DNA of 12,115 nucleotides from DASTGO01 sp035719045 (GCA_035719045.1 DASTGO010000220.1:1-12115), one strand, 5' to 3'; counted from the first letter of the stretch, positions 1-6,045 are shown. Numbers and translations: made by a program. Notes: a model not told the origin generated them from the letters alone.

Positions 1-10
1 TAGTGCTCTC

Positions 11-586
11 GTGAACTTGAAGGAGTGGGCGGCATCTCAGGGCATCGCGTACATCACTGCCCGGCGGCAGTACGCGGCCGGAGCGCTGCCCGTTCCCACG
101 TACCGGATTGGCCGTCTGATCATGGTTGGCGAGCCGCTCCCCACTGCGGCACCGACCGGTTCGACGGTGGTGTACGCACGGGTGTCGTCAGTGGACCAGC
201 GACCGGACCTGGATCGGCAGGTGGCCCGGGTGACCGAGTGGGCCACCGGGCAGCATCTGAGCGTTGACCGGGTGGTGACCGAGGTCGGGTCTGCTCTGAA
301 CGGGCATCGGCGGAAGTTCCTCGCCCTGTTGCGGGACCCGAAGGTGACGACGGTCGTGGTGGAGCATCGGGACAGGTTCGTGCGGTTCGGCGCCGAATAC
401 GTGGAGGCCGCCCTGGCGGCATCCGGGCGCCGCCTGCTGGTGGTGGACCCGGCCGAGGTGGATGACGATCTCGTGCGGGACGTGACGGAGATCCTGACGT
501 CGTTGTGCGCCCGCCTGTACGGGCGACGGGCCGCAGCGAACCGGGCCGCCCGGGGCGTCGCGGCACTGGCCGAGGACCCGTCGTGA
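11..586 (+). CDS. tnpA: IS607-type serine recombinase (transposase TnpA)
   Basis: This 191-residue protein carries out strand exchange for the element through a serine nucleophile. Residues 1-40 form a MerR-like winged helix-turn-helix DNA-binding segment (NLKEWAASQGIAYITARRQY); in IS607 transposases this domain precedes the catalytic domain, the reverse of classical resolvases. Residues 52-191 are the resolvase fold: YARVSS at 55-60 holds the probable catalytic Ser59, and EHRDRFVRFG near 118-127 is the conserved arginine-containing motif. The C-terminal helix is rich in Arg/Ala. The length is normal for the family. The start is GTG at 11; no good ribosome binding site is visible in the ten bases available upstream. 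The stop overlaps the tnpB start (GTGA at 583-586), implying coupled translation. Confidence 0.92.
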   Translation: MNLKEWAASQGIAYITARRQYAAGALPVPTYRIGRLIMVGEPLPTAAPTGSTVVYARVSSVDQRPDLDRQVARVTEWATGQHLSVDRVVTEVGSALNGHRRKFLALLRDPKVTTVVVEHRDRFVRFGAEYVEAALAASGRRLLVVDPAEVDDDLVRDVTEILTSLCARLYGRRAAANRAARGVAALAEDPS

Positions 587-1908
587 CGCTGCTGGCGTAC
601 CGGTACGCACTGGACCCGACACCGGCGCAGGAACGGGCCCTTCGATCGCACGCCGGTGCGACGCGGGTGGCGTTCAACTGGGGTCTGGCCCGAGTGAAGG
701 CGAACCTGGACCAGCGGGCCGCGGAACGCACCTATGGCATCGGTGAGGACGACCTGACGCAGTCGGTGCAGTGGTCGCTGTACGGGCTGCGGAAGGCGTG
801 GAACGCAGCCAAGGACACGGTGGCGCCGTGGTGGCGGGAGGTGTCGAAGGAGGCGTTCAACACCGGCCTGGACCAGCTCTCCCGCGCGCTCAAGAACTGG
901 GGCGACTCCCGCCGGGGTAAGCGGAAGGGCAAGCCGGTCGGGTTCCCCCGATTCAAGTCCCGCCGCAAGGCGCGTCCGTCGATCCGGTTCACCACCGGCG
1001 CCATCCGCTGCGAGAACGCGCATGCCGTCCTGCCCCGGCTCGGGCGGATCAAGCTGCACGAGCATGCTGCGCTGGGCGACGCCCGGGTCCTGTCGGCGTC
1101 CGTCCGGAATGAGCGGGGCCGCTGGTTCGTGGCGTTCACCGTCGAGCAGGACGTGCACCGCCCGGAGCCCGCACGGCCCGAGATCGCAGCCGGGGTCGAC
1201 CTTGGGATCAAGGCCCTCGCCGTTGTCGCCACCAGCACCGGGGAGACGTTCGAGGCCCCCAATCCCCGCCACCTCGGGACCGCGCTGCGGAAGATCCGGC
1301 GCCTGTCCCGCACCGTGTCCCGCCGACAGGGCCCCGACCGCCGGACCGGACAACGCCCGTCCAACCGGTGGAAGCGCGCCGACGCCGCCCGCAACCGAGC
1401 CCTCGGACAGGTCGCCGACCAGCGCCGCGACGCCATCCACAAACTCACCACAGGCCTCGCGTCCACCTACGGGACGGTCGTGGTCGAGGACCTCCACGTC
1501 GCCGCGATGGTGAAGAACCGGCGACTGGCCCGGCACGTCGCGGACGCCTCGTTCGCCGAGATCCGCCGGCAACTGGCCTACAAGACCGTCTGGCATGGCG
1601 GGACACTGATCGTCGCGGACCGCTGGTACGCCAGCAGCAAGACCTGTTCGGAGTGCGGCGCGGTGAAAGCCAAGCTGGCCCTCTCCGAACGCGAGTGGAC
1701 CTGTACGGCCTGCGGCACCGTCCTGGATCGGGACGCCAACGCCGCAGTGAACCTCGTGCGACTGGCCGCAAGTGCTGCGGACAGCAACGGACGTGGAGCG
1801 CAGGTAAGTCCCGGCCTCGCCGGGCGCAGCGCGGTGAAGCGTCAACCCGGCACCGCCACGGCGGGTCAGACCGGGAGCCTCCCGCCGCAAGGCGAGAGTG
1901 CAGCATGA
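583..1908 (+). CDS. tnpB: TnpB RNA-guided endonuclease of the IS607-type element
   Basis: TnpB is the RuvC-type nuclease ancestral to Cas12; it uses an RNA from the element's right end to cut DNA at a matching target and so helps retain the transposon. This 441-residue protein has the N-terminal helix-turn-helix region (YRYALDPTPAQ, then FNWGL), the central beta-barrel region, and an apparently complete split RuvC site: Asp206 in GVDLGIK, Glu302 in VVVEDL and Asp384 in LDRDANAAVN. A zinc finger of two CxxC pairs (Cys355/358 and Cys374/377) lies before the last aspartate. I chose the GTG at 583 because it overlaps the tnpA stop and gives the family's usual N-terminus; an upstream ATG at 505 would add 26 non-homologous residues inside tnpA. 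The C-terminal 40 residues are low in structure and overlap the guide-RNA scaffold. Confidence 0.93.
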   Translation: MTLLAYRYALDPTPAQERALRSHAGATRVAFNWGLARVKANLDQRAAERTYGIGEDDLTQSVQWSLYGLRKAWNAAKDTVAPWWREVSKEAFNTGLDQLSRALKNWGDSRRGKRKGKPVGFPRFKSRRKARPSIRFTTGAIRCENAHAVLPRLGRIKLHEHAALGDARVLSASVRNERGRWFVAFTVEQDVHRPEPARPEIAAGVDLGIKALAVVATSTGETFEAPNPRHLGTALRKIRRLSRTVSRRQGPDRRTGQRPSNRWKRADAARNRALGQVADQRRDAIHKLTTGLASTYGTVVVEDLHVAAMVKNRRLARHVADASFAEIRRQLAYKTVWHGGTLIVADRWYASSKTCSECGAVKAKLALSEREWTCTACGTVLDRDANAAVNLVRLAASAADSNGRGAQVSPGLAGRSAVKRQPGTATAGQTGSLPPQGESAA

Positions 1909-1926
1909 GCACTCAAGAATGCTCAT
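1790..1926 (+). ncRNA. Probable reRNA/omega-RNA scaffold at the IS right end
   Basis: TnpB guide RNAs come from the 3' end of tnpB and read out through the right end of the element. Here the end of tnpB is dense in hairpins: CCCGGC/GCCGGG (1810-1824, three-base loop), an overlapping CCGCC/GGCGG around 1852-1863, GGGAG/CTCCC near 1873-1883, GAGTGC/GCACTC (1896-1914) and ATGAGCA/TGCTCAT (1905-1926). The last two are mutually exclusive. The guide would be host sequence starting near 1927. The 5' and 3' limits given are estimates, and no RNA family model was run. Confidence 0.55.
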
Positions 1927-2209
1927 CTGCAACGGCGAAGAGCAGCAGGAGGCCAGGCAACTGCGCATCGTCCCATGACAGGGACGCCCCCAGGGCGAGC
2001 CCCAGCATGAGGACGAGCACCCACAGGGCGACCATGACGACGCCGAAGACGAGCGTCAGTCGGGGCATCGCCATGAGCAGGATCGACCGGATGTCCGCAC
2101 GGGTATAGGTGACCGAAACGCTCACGGTGCCAGGGGCGGCGGCCTGCTGCCTGAGTGCCGGGGATTCGCCGGCCTCCACGGCCGGCCCGGCAACCTGATC
2201 CTCTGCCAT
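1913..2209 (-). pseudogene. Membrane protein gene truncated by the IS607 insertion (possibly YcxB-like)
   Basis: The surviving frame encodes 98 residues starting at ATG 2209, with a fair ribosome binding site (GGGGAG five bases upstream). Residues 1-28 are a polar Ala/Glu-rich leader; TVSVSVTYTRADIRSIL (28-44) looks like the N-terminal strand and helix of YcxB-like proteins; residues 50-75 and 82-93 are hydrophobic and probably membrane segments. The reading frame then enters the IS right end, which contributes the last few codons (DEHS, roughly) and the TGA at 1913-1915. The missing C-terminal part should lie beyond the left end of the IS, outside this window. The YcxB assignment rests on weak similarity of the first strand and helix; the truncation is better supported than the family. 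It shares orientation with the TMEM175-type gene 191 bases upstream. Confidence 0.6.
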
Positions 2210-2400
2210 TGCGCTCCCCGTTCCGCCTGCCTCGCATCCAGCGCGGGGCATCCTTCCATCCGACCGCATCTGACGGCGAGGAGCCTGCCTTCGGTGATCC
2301 CTGACGGCAACGCTCGTCTGCCCGGCAGCCCGGGGCACCGGCGGTCGGCGCGGGCCGCGGCGGGTTGCTCCCGGCTCGTCCCAGCCGAAGACCCGGGCAC

Positions 2401-2994
2401 TCAGCCGTCGGCCTGCGTCCCGGCCCCCAGGAGCATCCGCTCCACGCGGCGGTCGGGCACCAGCCAGATCAGGGCCACCAGGACGTACAGCGCGATGGCG
2501 GCCCACGGCTGCCAGAACGCCACCGGGATCGCCAGCGCGTACAGCACGGGCGACAGCCGGCCTTTGCGGTCCCGGCCGATCGCCCGGGCGAGGGTCGAGT
2601 CCCTCCCCTCCAGTGCGACGATCCGGTTCTGCAGGAGGTAGTAGGCGATCGCAGCGAGCAGGGCGACCACTCCATAGCTCGCGGTGGGCAGCGCTGCCAC
2701 CTGCTCGCCGATCCACGCCGTGGTGAACGGGAACAGTGACAGCCAGAACAGCAGGTGCAGGTTGGCCCACAGCACCGTGCCGTTCACCCGGTGCGCCGCG
2801 TGCAGCATGTGGTGGTGGTTGTTCCAGTAGATGCCGAGGTTGACGAAGCTCAGCAGGTAGGCGAGGAACACCGGCATCAGGTGCCGCAGCGCGACGAGAT
2901 CCGTACCGGCGGGCTGGCGCAGCTCCAGGACCATGATCGTGATCAGGATGGCGATCACGCCGTCGCTGAACGCCTCCATCCGCGACTTCGGCAT
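2401..2994 (-). CDS. TMEM175-family (DUF1211) potassium channel protein
   Basis: This 197-residue integral membrane protein belongs to the prokaryotic TMEM175 family, whose studied members form tetrameric potassium channels without a P-loop. The signature is at the N-terminus: Arg5 and FSDGVIAI at 9-16, the family's RxxxFSD motif on the first helix that lines the pore. Further hydrophobic segments are at about 36-55, 73-95, 105-123 and 150-180, and HHH at 60-62 follows the second. The length fits a single-repeat bacterial subunit. The start is ATG at 2994; no strong ribosome binding site is present, and TAGGGT lies only 5 bases before the ATG, so the mRNA may be leaderless or the start could be Met6. 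The gene probably sets potassium permeability, but nothing nearby indicates a specific physiological cue. Confidence 0.87.
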   Translation of the reverse strand: MPKSRMEAFSDGVIAILITIMVLELRQPAGTDLVALRHLMPVFLAYLLSFVNLGIYWNNHHHMLHAAHRVNGTVLWANLHLLFWLSLFPFTTAWIGEQVAALPTASYGVVALLAAIAYYLLQNRIVALEGRDSTLARAIGRDRKGRLSPVLYALAIPVAFWQPWAAIALYVLVALIWLVPDRRVERMLLGAGTQADG

Positions 2995-2999
2995 GCCCG

Positions 3000-3005
3000 A
3001 CCCTA
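3000..3005 (-). promoter_or_regulatory. Possible -10 box of the potassium channel gene
   Basis: On the minus strand TAGGGT matches the actinobacterial TANNNT -10 pattern and ends 5 bases before the ATG at 2994. That spacing is shorter than in the other leaderless starts of this window, so the assignment is weak. Confidence 0.3.
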
Positions 3006-3032
3006 GGCGCAGAGCCGCCCGTGACGCAGTGC

Positions 3033-3069
3033 GGCGCCGCCCCGCCCCCCGGGAGGGCAGAGCGGCGCC
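3033..3069 (-). terminator. GC-rich inverted repeat after the four-helix membrane protein gene
   Basis: GGCGCCGC (3033-3040) pairs perfectly with GCGGCGCC (3062-3069) across a 21-base loop that is itself C- and G-rich. It sits 19 bases past the stop of the gene ending at 3088, between it and the next gene in the same direction. There is no T-tract, which is common for actinobacterial terminator-like hairpins, so function is uncertain. Confidence 0.4.
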
Positions 3070-3087
3070 GGTGGTTCGGCGAGCTGG

Positions 3088-3765
3088 TCAGTCCGCGGCA
3101 GGGTGAGCCGCGGGTACGCCGGCGCCCGGCGCGCTGTCGGTCGGCGCACCGTCGGCCGACGCGGAAGGCGTGGTGTCCGCCGACACCTGCGGAGCCGCCA
3201 CCACCTCGGCCGGGGCGCCCTCCACGGGGGTGGCGGACGGCGCGCCGGACGCCCCGAAGTCGATCCCGGACTGGCCGTCGGTCGTCCCGCCGGACCCCGC
3301 CGCGGCGGCGGGCTGAGCGCTGCGTGCGGTGGCCACCGCGACGCCCTGCTGCACCTGACGGAAGGCTGCGTAGGCGGCCAGCCCCCAGAACAGGAAGTCC
3401 ATCGGGGCGAACCCGATCCGGAACAGCTCCCAGGCGAGGTTCGGGTTCTCGATCGACTTGGTCACCACGTTCAGGAAGCTGGTGCCGACCTCCTGGGCAG
3501 CCGCGCTGCTGTCGGCGAGGAAGTCCCCGACCAGGCAGCCGGCGAGCGCGAGCGCGGCGCCGATCACCGGCAGCCGGCGGTCGGTGCTGGCGGTCCGGGC
3601 CATGGCCAGCCCCACCAGGATGCCGATCCCGGTGGCGACGATGCCGACCTTGTAGTGGGTGATCTCGACGATGAAGGCCCACACGCACGCGGCGATGAGC
3701 GAGACCAGGGCACCGACCGCGAGGCAGCGGGCGGTTCCCGGCGAGGACGAGGTGACGTTCGACAT
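3088..3765 (-). CDS. Four-helix membrane protein of unknown function with Ala/Pro-rich tail
   Basis: The 225-residue protein has four predicted membrane segments: about 13-32, 38-56 (a glycine-rich VGIVATGIGILVGLAMA), 66-84 and 121-138. The first three resemble a small family of bacterial membrane proteins with a Tyr-x-x-Gly-x-x-Ala-x-Gly-x-Gly helix, for which I know no established function. Residues 150-225 are a low-complexity Ala/Pro/Gly/Ser/Thr tail, probably disordered and likely cytoplasmic given four helices and an N-terminus inside. I chose ATG at 3765 because the protein-like sequence begins there and TAGCCT sits 8 bases before it; in-frame residues further upstream look non-coding. 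A Crp-type box is centred about 40 bases upstream, suggesting cAMP-linked control. The gene stands alone between the two flanking intergenic regions. Confidence 0.75.
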   Translation of the reverse strand: MSNVTSSSPGTARCLAVGALVSLIAACVWAFIVEITHYKVGIVATGIGILVGLAMARTASTDRRLPVIGAALALAGCLVGDFLADSSAAAQEVGTSFLNVVTKSIENPNLAWELFRIGFAPMDFLFWGLAAYAAFRQVQQGVAVATARSAQPAAAAGSGGTTDGQSGIDFGASGAPSATPVEGAPAEVVAAPQVSADTTPSASADGAPTDSAPGAGVPAAHPAAD

Positions 3766-3773
3766 GGTCGCGG

Positions 3774-3779
3774 AGGCTA
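3774..3779 (-). promoter_or_regulatory. -10 box of a leaderless membrane protein gene
   Basis: On the minus strand TAGCCT (TANNNT pattern) ends 8 bases before the ATG at 3765, so transcription would begin at or next to the start codon. No ribosome binding site is present, which agrees with a leaderless message. The Crp-type box upstream lies at a matching distance. Confidence 0.5.
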
Positions 3780-3797
3780 GCGGACGTGGATCACCGC

Positions 3798-3813
3798 TGT
3801 GAGCCCGTTCACA
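3798..3813. promoter_or_regulatory. Crp/GlxR-type operator, perfect TGTGA-N6-TCACA
   Basis: TGTGA (3798-3802), six bases GCCCGT, then TCACA (3809-3813) match the full ten-base core of cAMP-receptor-protein family sites. Its centre (3805.5) is about 40 bases upstream of the presumed transcription start at the ATG of the minus-strand gene (3765), essentially the class II activator position of about -41.5. It lies some 290 bases before the plus-strand secreted protein gene, so the minus-strand gene is the likelier target. Which Crp-family protein binds is not visible here. Confidence 0.6.
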
Positions 3814-3991
3814 CGATCGGCATCGAGCGTCACCCAAGGGTACGAACACCGGCGCCACAGAACGGGCCATCCCGGCAATCCTCTGTCGCCGTAGGACTTC
3901 CGGCTGCGGAGCGTTCTTGCTCGCAGTCCCGCGACCGGCGGGGGGCGCTTCCGGAGTACGTCCCTCATGCGCCGCACTCGGCCGATCGAGT

Positions 3992-4020
3992 GAACCCCGG
4001 GCCAAAAGTCCCGGTGGTTC
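3992..4020. repeat. Inverted repeat upstream of the secreted protein gene
   Basis: GAACCCCGGG (3992-4001) pairs with CCCGGTGGTTC (4010-4020) through ten base pairs with one bulged base and an 8-base A-rich loop. It could be an operator for a dimeric regulator or an RNA hairpin; there is no T-tract after it. Confidence 0.45.
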
Positions 4021-4040
4021 CGAAATCTCTGGCATAAAGA

Positions 4041-4066
4041 GACGTCCGCTCAACAAGAGCGGCGTC
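4041..4066 (+). promoter_or_regulatory. Hairpin in the presumed 5' leader of the secreted protein gene
   Basis: GACGTCCGCTC (4041-4051) pairs with GAGCGGCGTC (4057-4066) in ten base pairs with one bulged T and the loop AACAA. It ends 32 bases before the start codon. It may stabilise the mRNA 5' end or control translation; the loop plus a stem of this quality in the leader suggests a function but does not identify one. Confidence 0.45.
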
Positions 4067-4098
4067 CTGACCGCCCGAAGACCGGAGTTCTTTCGCCC

Positions 4099-4482
4099 AT
4101 GCGCTGGTTCACGCGAACGCGAGCCCTGTTGGCCACCCTGGGCCTCACCCTCGCCGCCGGCACCGCTGCCATTGCCCTTCCCAGCAGTGCCCAGGCTGCC
4201 TGGGGCGGGCACCACATCATGGTGCTGGCCCCCAGCAGCGCCCGCAGCGTCCTCTACATCACCTCCACCGCAACTCAGTCCAGCTACGTCACCTGCCGCA
4301 CGATCTCCGGCCACCCTGACGGCCGATGGGTGGACGGCCAGATGGATGTGTACGACGGGGCCCCGATCAGGATGATCACCTTCTCGTCGACCAACTGCTC
4401 CGCGGGATACATCAAGGCCACCGGCCAGTGGCAGGCACCGGGCTGGGACGGCCTGTCGAACTGGTGGGTGAACCTGTACTAG
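4099..4482 (+). CDS. Small secreted protein of unknown function
   Basis: This 127-residue precursor has a clear Sec signal peptide: positively charged MRWFTRTR, a hydrophobic core (ALLATLGLTLAAGTAAIAL) and an AQA cleavage motif at 31-33, leaving a mature protein of about 94 residues. The mature part holds exactly two cysteines, Cys66 and Cys100, which could form one disulphide, and is rich in aromatic, Ser, Thr and Gly residues (GRWVDGQMDVYDG; then GQWQAPGWDGLSNWWVNLY at the C-terminus), as in a small all-beta domain. I do not recognise the family. The gene is monocistronic, with a hairpin in its leader and a strong terminator 41 bases after its stop, consistent with a well-expressed extracellular protein. 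Confidence 0.8.
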   Translation: MRWFTRTRALLATLGLTLAAGTAAIALPSSAQAAWGGHHIMVLAPSSARSVLYITSTATQSSYVTCRTISGHPDGRWVDGQMDVYDGAPIRMITFSSTNCSAGYIKATGQWQAPGWDGLSNWWVNLY

Positions 4483-4522
4483 TTCGACCGGTTCACCCTG
4501 AGCCGGCTCGGGGCGAACGACG

Positions 4523-4572
4523 TGGAGGGATGACCACCCTTGCGGTGGTCATCCCTCCATGCTCATTTTCTT
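4523..4572 (+). terminator. Strong intrinsic terminator of the secreted protein gene
   Basis: A perfect 16-base-pair stem (4523-4538 with 4544-4559) closes a five-base CTTGC loop and is followed by the T-rich stretch ATTTTCTTCT (4563-4572). This is a textbook intrinsic terminator and also isolates the dgdA promoter downstream. Confidence 0.9.
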
Positions 4573-4675
4573 CTCGGTCGAGCCGAGCCGACACCCGTCG
4601 GGCTGCACGGGGCCACCTGGTCGGCCGGCCCCGGGACCGAGCCGCAGGCCCCTCCGCAGCCGGCGGGGCACCCGG

Positions 4676-4681
4676 TAGCGT
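4676..4681 (+). promoter_or_regulatory. -10 box of leaderless dgdA
   Basis: GGTAGCGT precedes the ATG at 4689 with exactly 7 bases between TAGCGT and the ATG. The same GGTAGCGT-N7-ATG arrangement recurs before the sulfurtransferase gene. There is no Shine-Dalgarno sequence and no clear -35 box. Confidence 0.6.
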
Positions 4682-4688
4682 CACCGCC

Positions 4689-6005
4689 ATGAGCGACCTC
4701 CCGGACAGCAGCCCCGACGCCGACCTGCTGCGGACCGCGCAGCGTCACCTCGTCCGCTACGGCGGCAGCTTCCTGCCGTTCGTGGCCGACCGGGCCCGCG
4801 GTTCCTACGTGTACGACGCGGCGGGGCGGGCGGTCCTGGACTTCACCAGCGGGCAGATGAGCGCCGTCCTCGGGCACTGCCACCCGGAGATCGTCGAGGT
4901 GGTGCAGGAGTCCATCGGCAGCCTGGACCACTTGTTCTCCAGCATGCTGTCCCGCCCCGTGATCGAGCTGGGCGAGGCTCTCGGCTCGCTCGTCCCGGGG
5001 CTGACCAAGGTGCTGCTGCTGACCACCGGCGCGGAGTCCAACGAGGCGGCGCTGCGGATGGCGCGGCTGGTCACCGGCGGCTGGGAGGTGGTCGGATTCG
5101 CCCAGAGCTGGCACGGCATGACCGGCAACGCGGCCTCGGCGACGTACTGCGCCGGCCGCCGCGGTTACGGCCCGCCCGCCGTCGGCTCGATGGCCATCCC
5201 CGCCCCGAACACCTACCGCCCCCGGTTCAGGCACCCCGACGGGACGCTGGACTGGCGCAGCGAACTCGATGACGGCTTCGAGCTGATCGACCGGCAGACG
5301 GCGGGCGGACTGGCCGCGTTCATCGCCGAACCGATCCTGTCCAGCGGCGGGATCATCGACCTGCCGGACGGCTACCTGGCGGCACTGTCCGAGAAGTGCC
5401 ACGAACGCGGGATGCTGCTGGTCGTCGACGAGGCGCAGACCGGGGTCGGCCGCACCGGGCCGATGTTCGCCTTCCAGCGCGACGACGTCACCCCGGACAT
5501 CCTCACCCTGTCCAAGACGCTCGGCGCAGGCCTGCCGCTGGCCGCGGTGCTCACCACCGACGAGATCGAGGAGCGGGCCCACGAACTGGGCTACCTCTTC
5601 TACACCACGCACGTCAGCGACCCGCTGCCCGCGGCGGTGGGCCGCAAGGTGCTCGAGGTCGTCGTCCGGGACCGGCTGGCCGACCGTGCGCTGGCCGCCG
5701 GCGCCCGGCTGCGGGCGGGCCTGGAGGAGTTGCAGCGGCAGTACGAGTGCATGGGTGACGTCCGTGGCCGGGGCCTGATGCTCGGGGTCGAGATCGTCGC
5801 CGACCGCGCCTCCAGGAAGCCCGCCCCGGAGGTGGGGGCCGCGGTCAGTCGGCGCTGTTTCGAGCTCGGCCTGTCGATGAACATCGTGCAGCTGCCGAGC
5901 ATGGGCGGAGTGTTCCGGATCGCCCCGCCGCTGACCGTCGCCGACAGCGAGATCGACCTCGGCCTGGAGATCCTCGCCCAGGCCATGGCCGACGTCACCG
6001 GCTGA
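4689..6005 (+). CDS. dgdA: 2,2-dialkylglycine decarboxylase (PLP-dependent, class III aminotransferase fold)
   Basis: The enzyme decarboxylates 2,2-dialkylglycines such as 2-aminoisobutyrate or isovaline to a ketone and CO2, then transfers the amino group to pyruvate to give L-alanine; it is cytosolic and PLP-dependent. The 438 residues align by eye along their full length with the Burkholderia cepacia enzyme (about 433 residues), including long stretches such as VLDFTSGQMSAVLGHCHPEI and GYLFYTTHVSDPLPAAVG. Key residues are present: Lys276 (PLP Schiff base, ILTLSKTLGAG), Asp247 and Gln250 (DEAQTGVGRTG), Trp141 stacking on PLP, Gln56, which in the known enzyme helps select the decarboxylated carboxylate, and Arg410. 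Retention of the Gln and Trp argues for decarboxylase over a generic transaminase. No dgdR-type LysR regulator is adjacent. The gene is monocistronic and apparently leaderless. Confidence 0.93.
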   Translation: MSDLPDSSPDADLLRTAQRHLVRYGGSFLPFVADRARGSYVYDAAGRAVLDFTSGQMSAVLGHCHPEIVEVVQESIGSLDHLFSSMLSRPVIELGEALGSLVPGLTKVLLLTTGAESNEAALRMARLVTGGWEVVGFAQSWHGMTGNAASATYCAGRRGYGPPAVGSMAIPAPNTYRPRFRHPDGTLDWRSELDDGFELIDRQTAGGLAAFIAEPILSSGGIIDLPDGYLAALSEKCHERGMLLVVDEAQTGVGRTGPMFAFQRDDVTPDILTLSKTLGAGLPLAAVLTTDEIEERAHELGYLFYTTHVSDPLPAAVGRKVLEVVVRDRLADRALAAGARLRAGLEELQRQYECMGDVRGRGLMLGVEIVADRASRKPAPEVGAAVSRRCFELGLSMNIVQLPSMGGVFRIAPPLTVADSEIDLGLEILAQAMADVTG

Positions 6006-6011
6006 GCTGCG

Positions 6012-6045
6012 GGGTGAGCCCCTCCGGCCCCGGGCGGGCTCACCC
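6012..6045. terminator. Two-way terminator between convergent dgdA and histidine kinase gene
   Basis: GGGTGAGCCC (6012-6021) pairs perfectly with GGGCTCACCC (6036-6045) over a 14-base GC-rich loop. It begins 6 bases after the dgdA stop and overlaps the stop codon of the kinase gene on the other strand (6040-6042). There is no T-tract on either side. The position between convergent genes supports a shared terminator. Confidence 0.65.

Larger units (their letters stand above)
1..1926 (+). mobile_element. IS607-type insertion sequence, left end at or beyond the window edge
   Basis: The unit carries an IS607-type serine recombinase gene followed by a tnpB gene that overlaps it by 4 bases, which is the standard IS607 layout. 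The right boundary is placed near 1926 because the hairpin-rich tail of tnpB ends there and a host reading frame on the other strand becomes protein-like just beyond it. AGTGCTC at 2-8 and its complement GAGCACT at 1907-1913 may mark the two ends. IS607 elements usually lack long terminal inverted repeats and make no clear target duplication, so the exact boundaries cannot be fixed from this sequence. Both genes look intact, so the element may be active. Confidence 0.85.
3814..4098. other. Gene-free leader region of the secreted protein gene
   Basis: Together with 3766-3813 this forms a 333-base gap between divergent genes. Beyond the Crp-type box it contains two neighbouring inverted repeats (3992-4020 and 4041-4066) and a short A-rich stretch GGCATAAAGA at 4031-4040 that may hold a -10 element. 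GGAG at 4084-4087 is a possible ribosome binding site 11 bases before the ATG at 4099. I saw no convincing small ORF and no recognisable riboswitch core. Confidence 0.5.

Noticed and set aside
37..1968. 643-codon open frame antisense to the whole IS
   Set aside because: It is the mirror of tnpA and tnpB in GC-rich DNA, with Arg/Pro/Gly-rich residues and no recognisable domain; the sense strand holds complete family motifs.
3766..4098. c-di-AMP (ydaO-type) riboswitch before the secreted protein gene
   Set aside because: Such riboswitches occur before cell-wall hydrolase genes in actinobacteria, but I could not find the conserved core here and the encoded protein is not a recognisable hydrolase.
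4559..4566. ATGCTCAT identical to the IS right-end sequence at 1919-1926
   Set aside because: An 8-base match just after a terminator with no other IS feature nearby; most likely coincidence.
4689..6005. Generic class III aminotransferase such as GABA or ornithine aminotransferase
   Set aside because: The decarboxylase-specific Gln56 context (TSGQMSAVLGHCHPEI), Trp141 and full-length agreement with dialkylglycine decarboxylase favour the latter.
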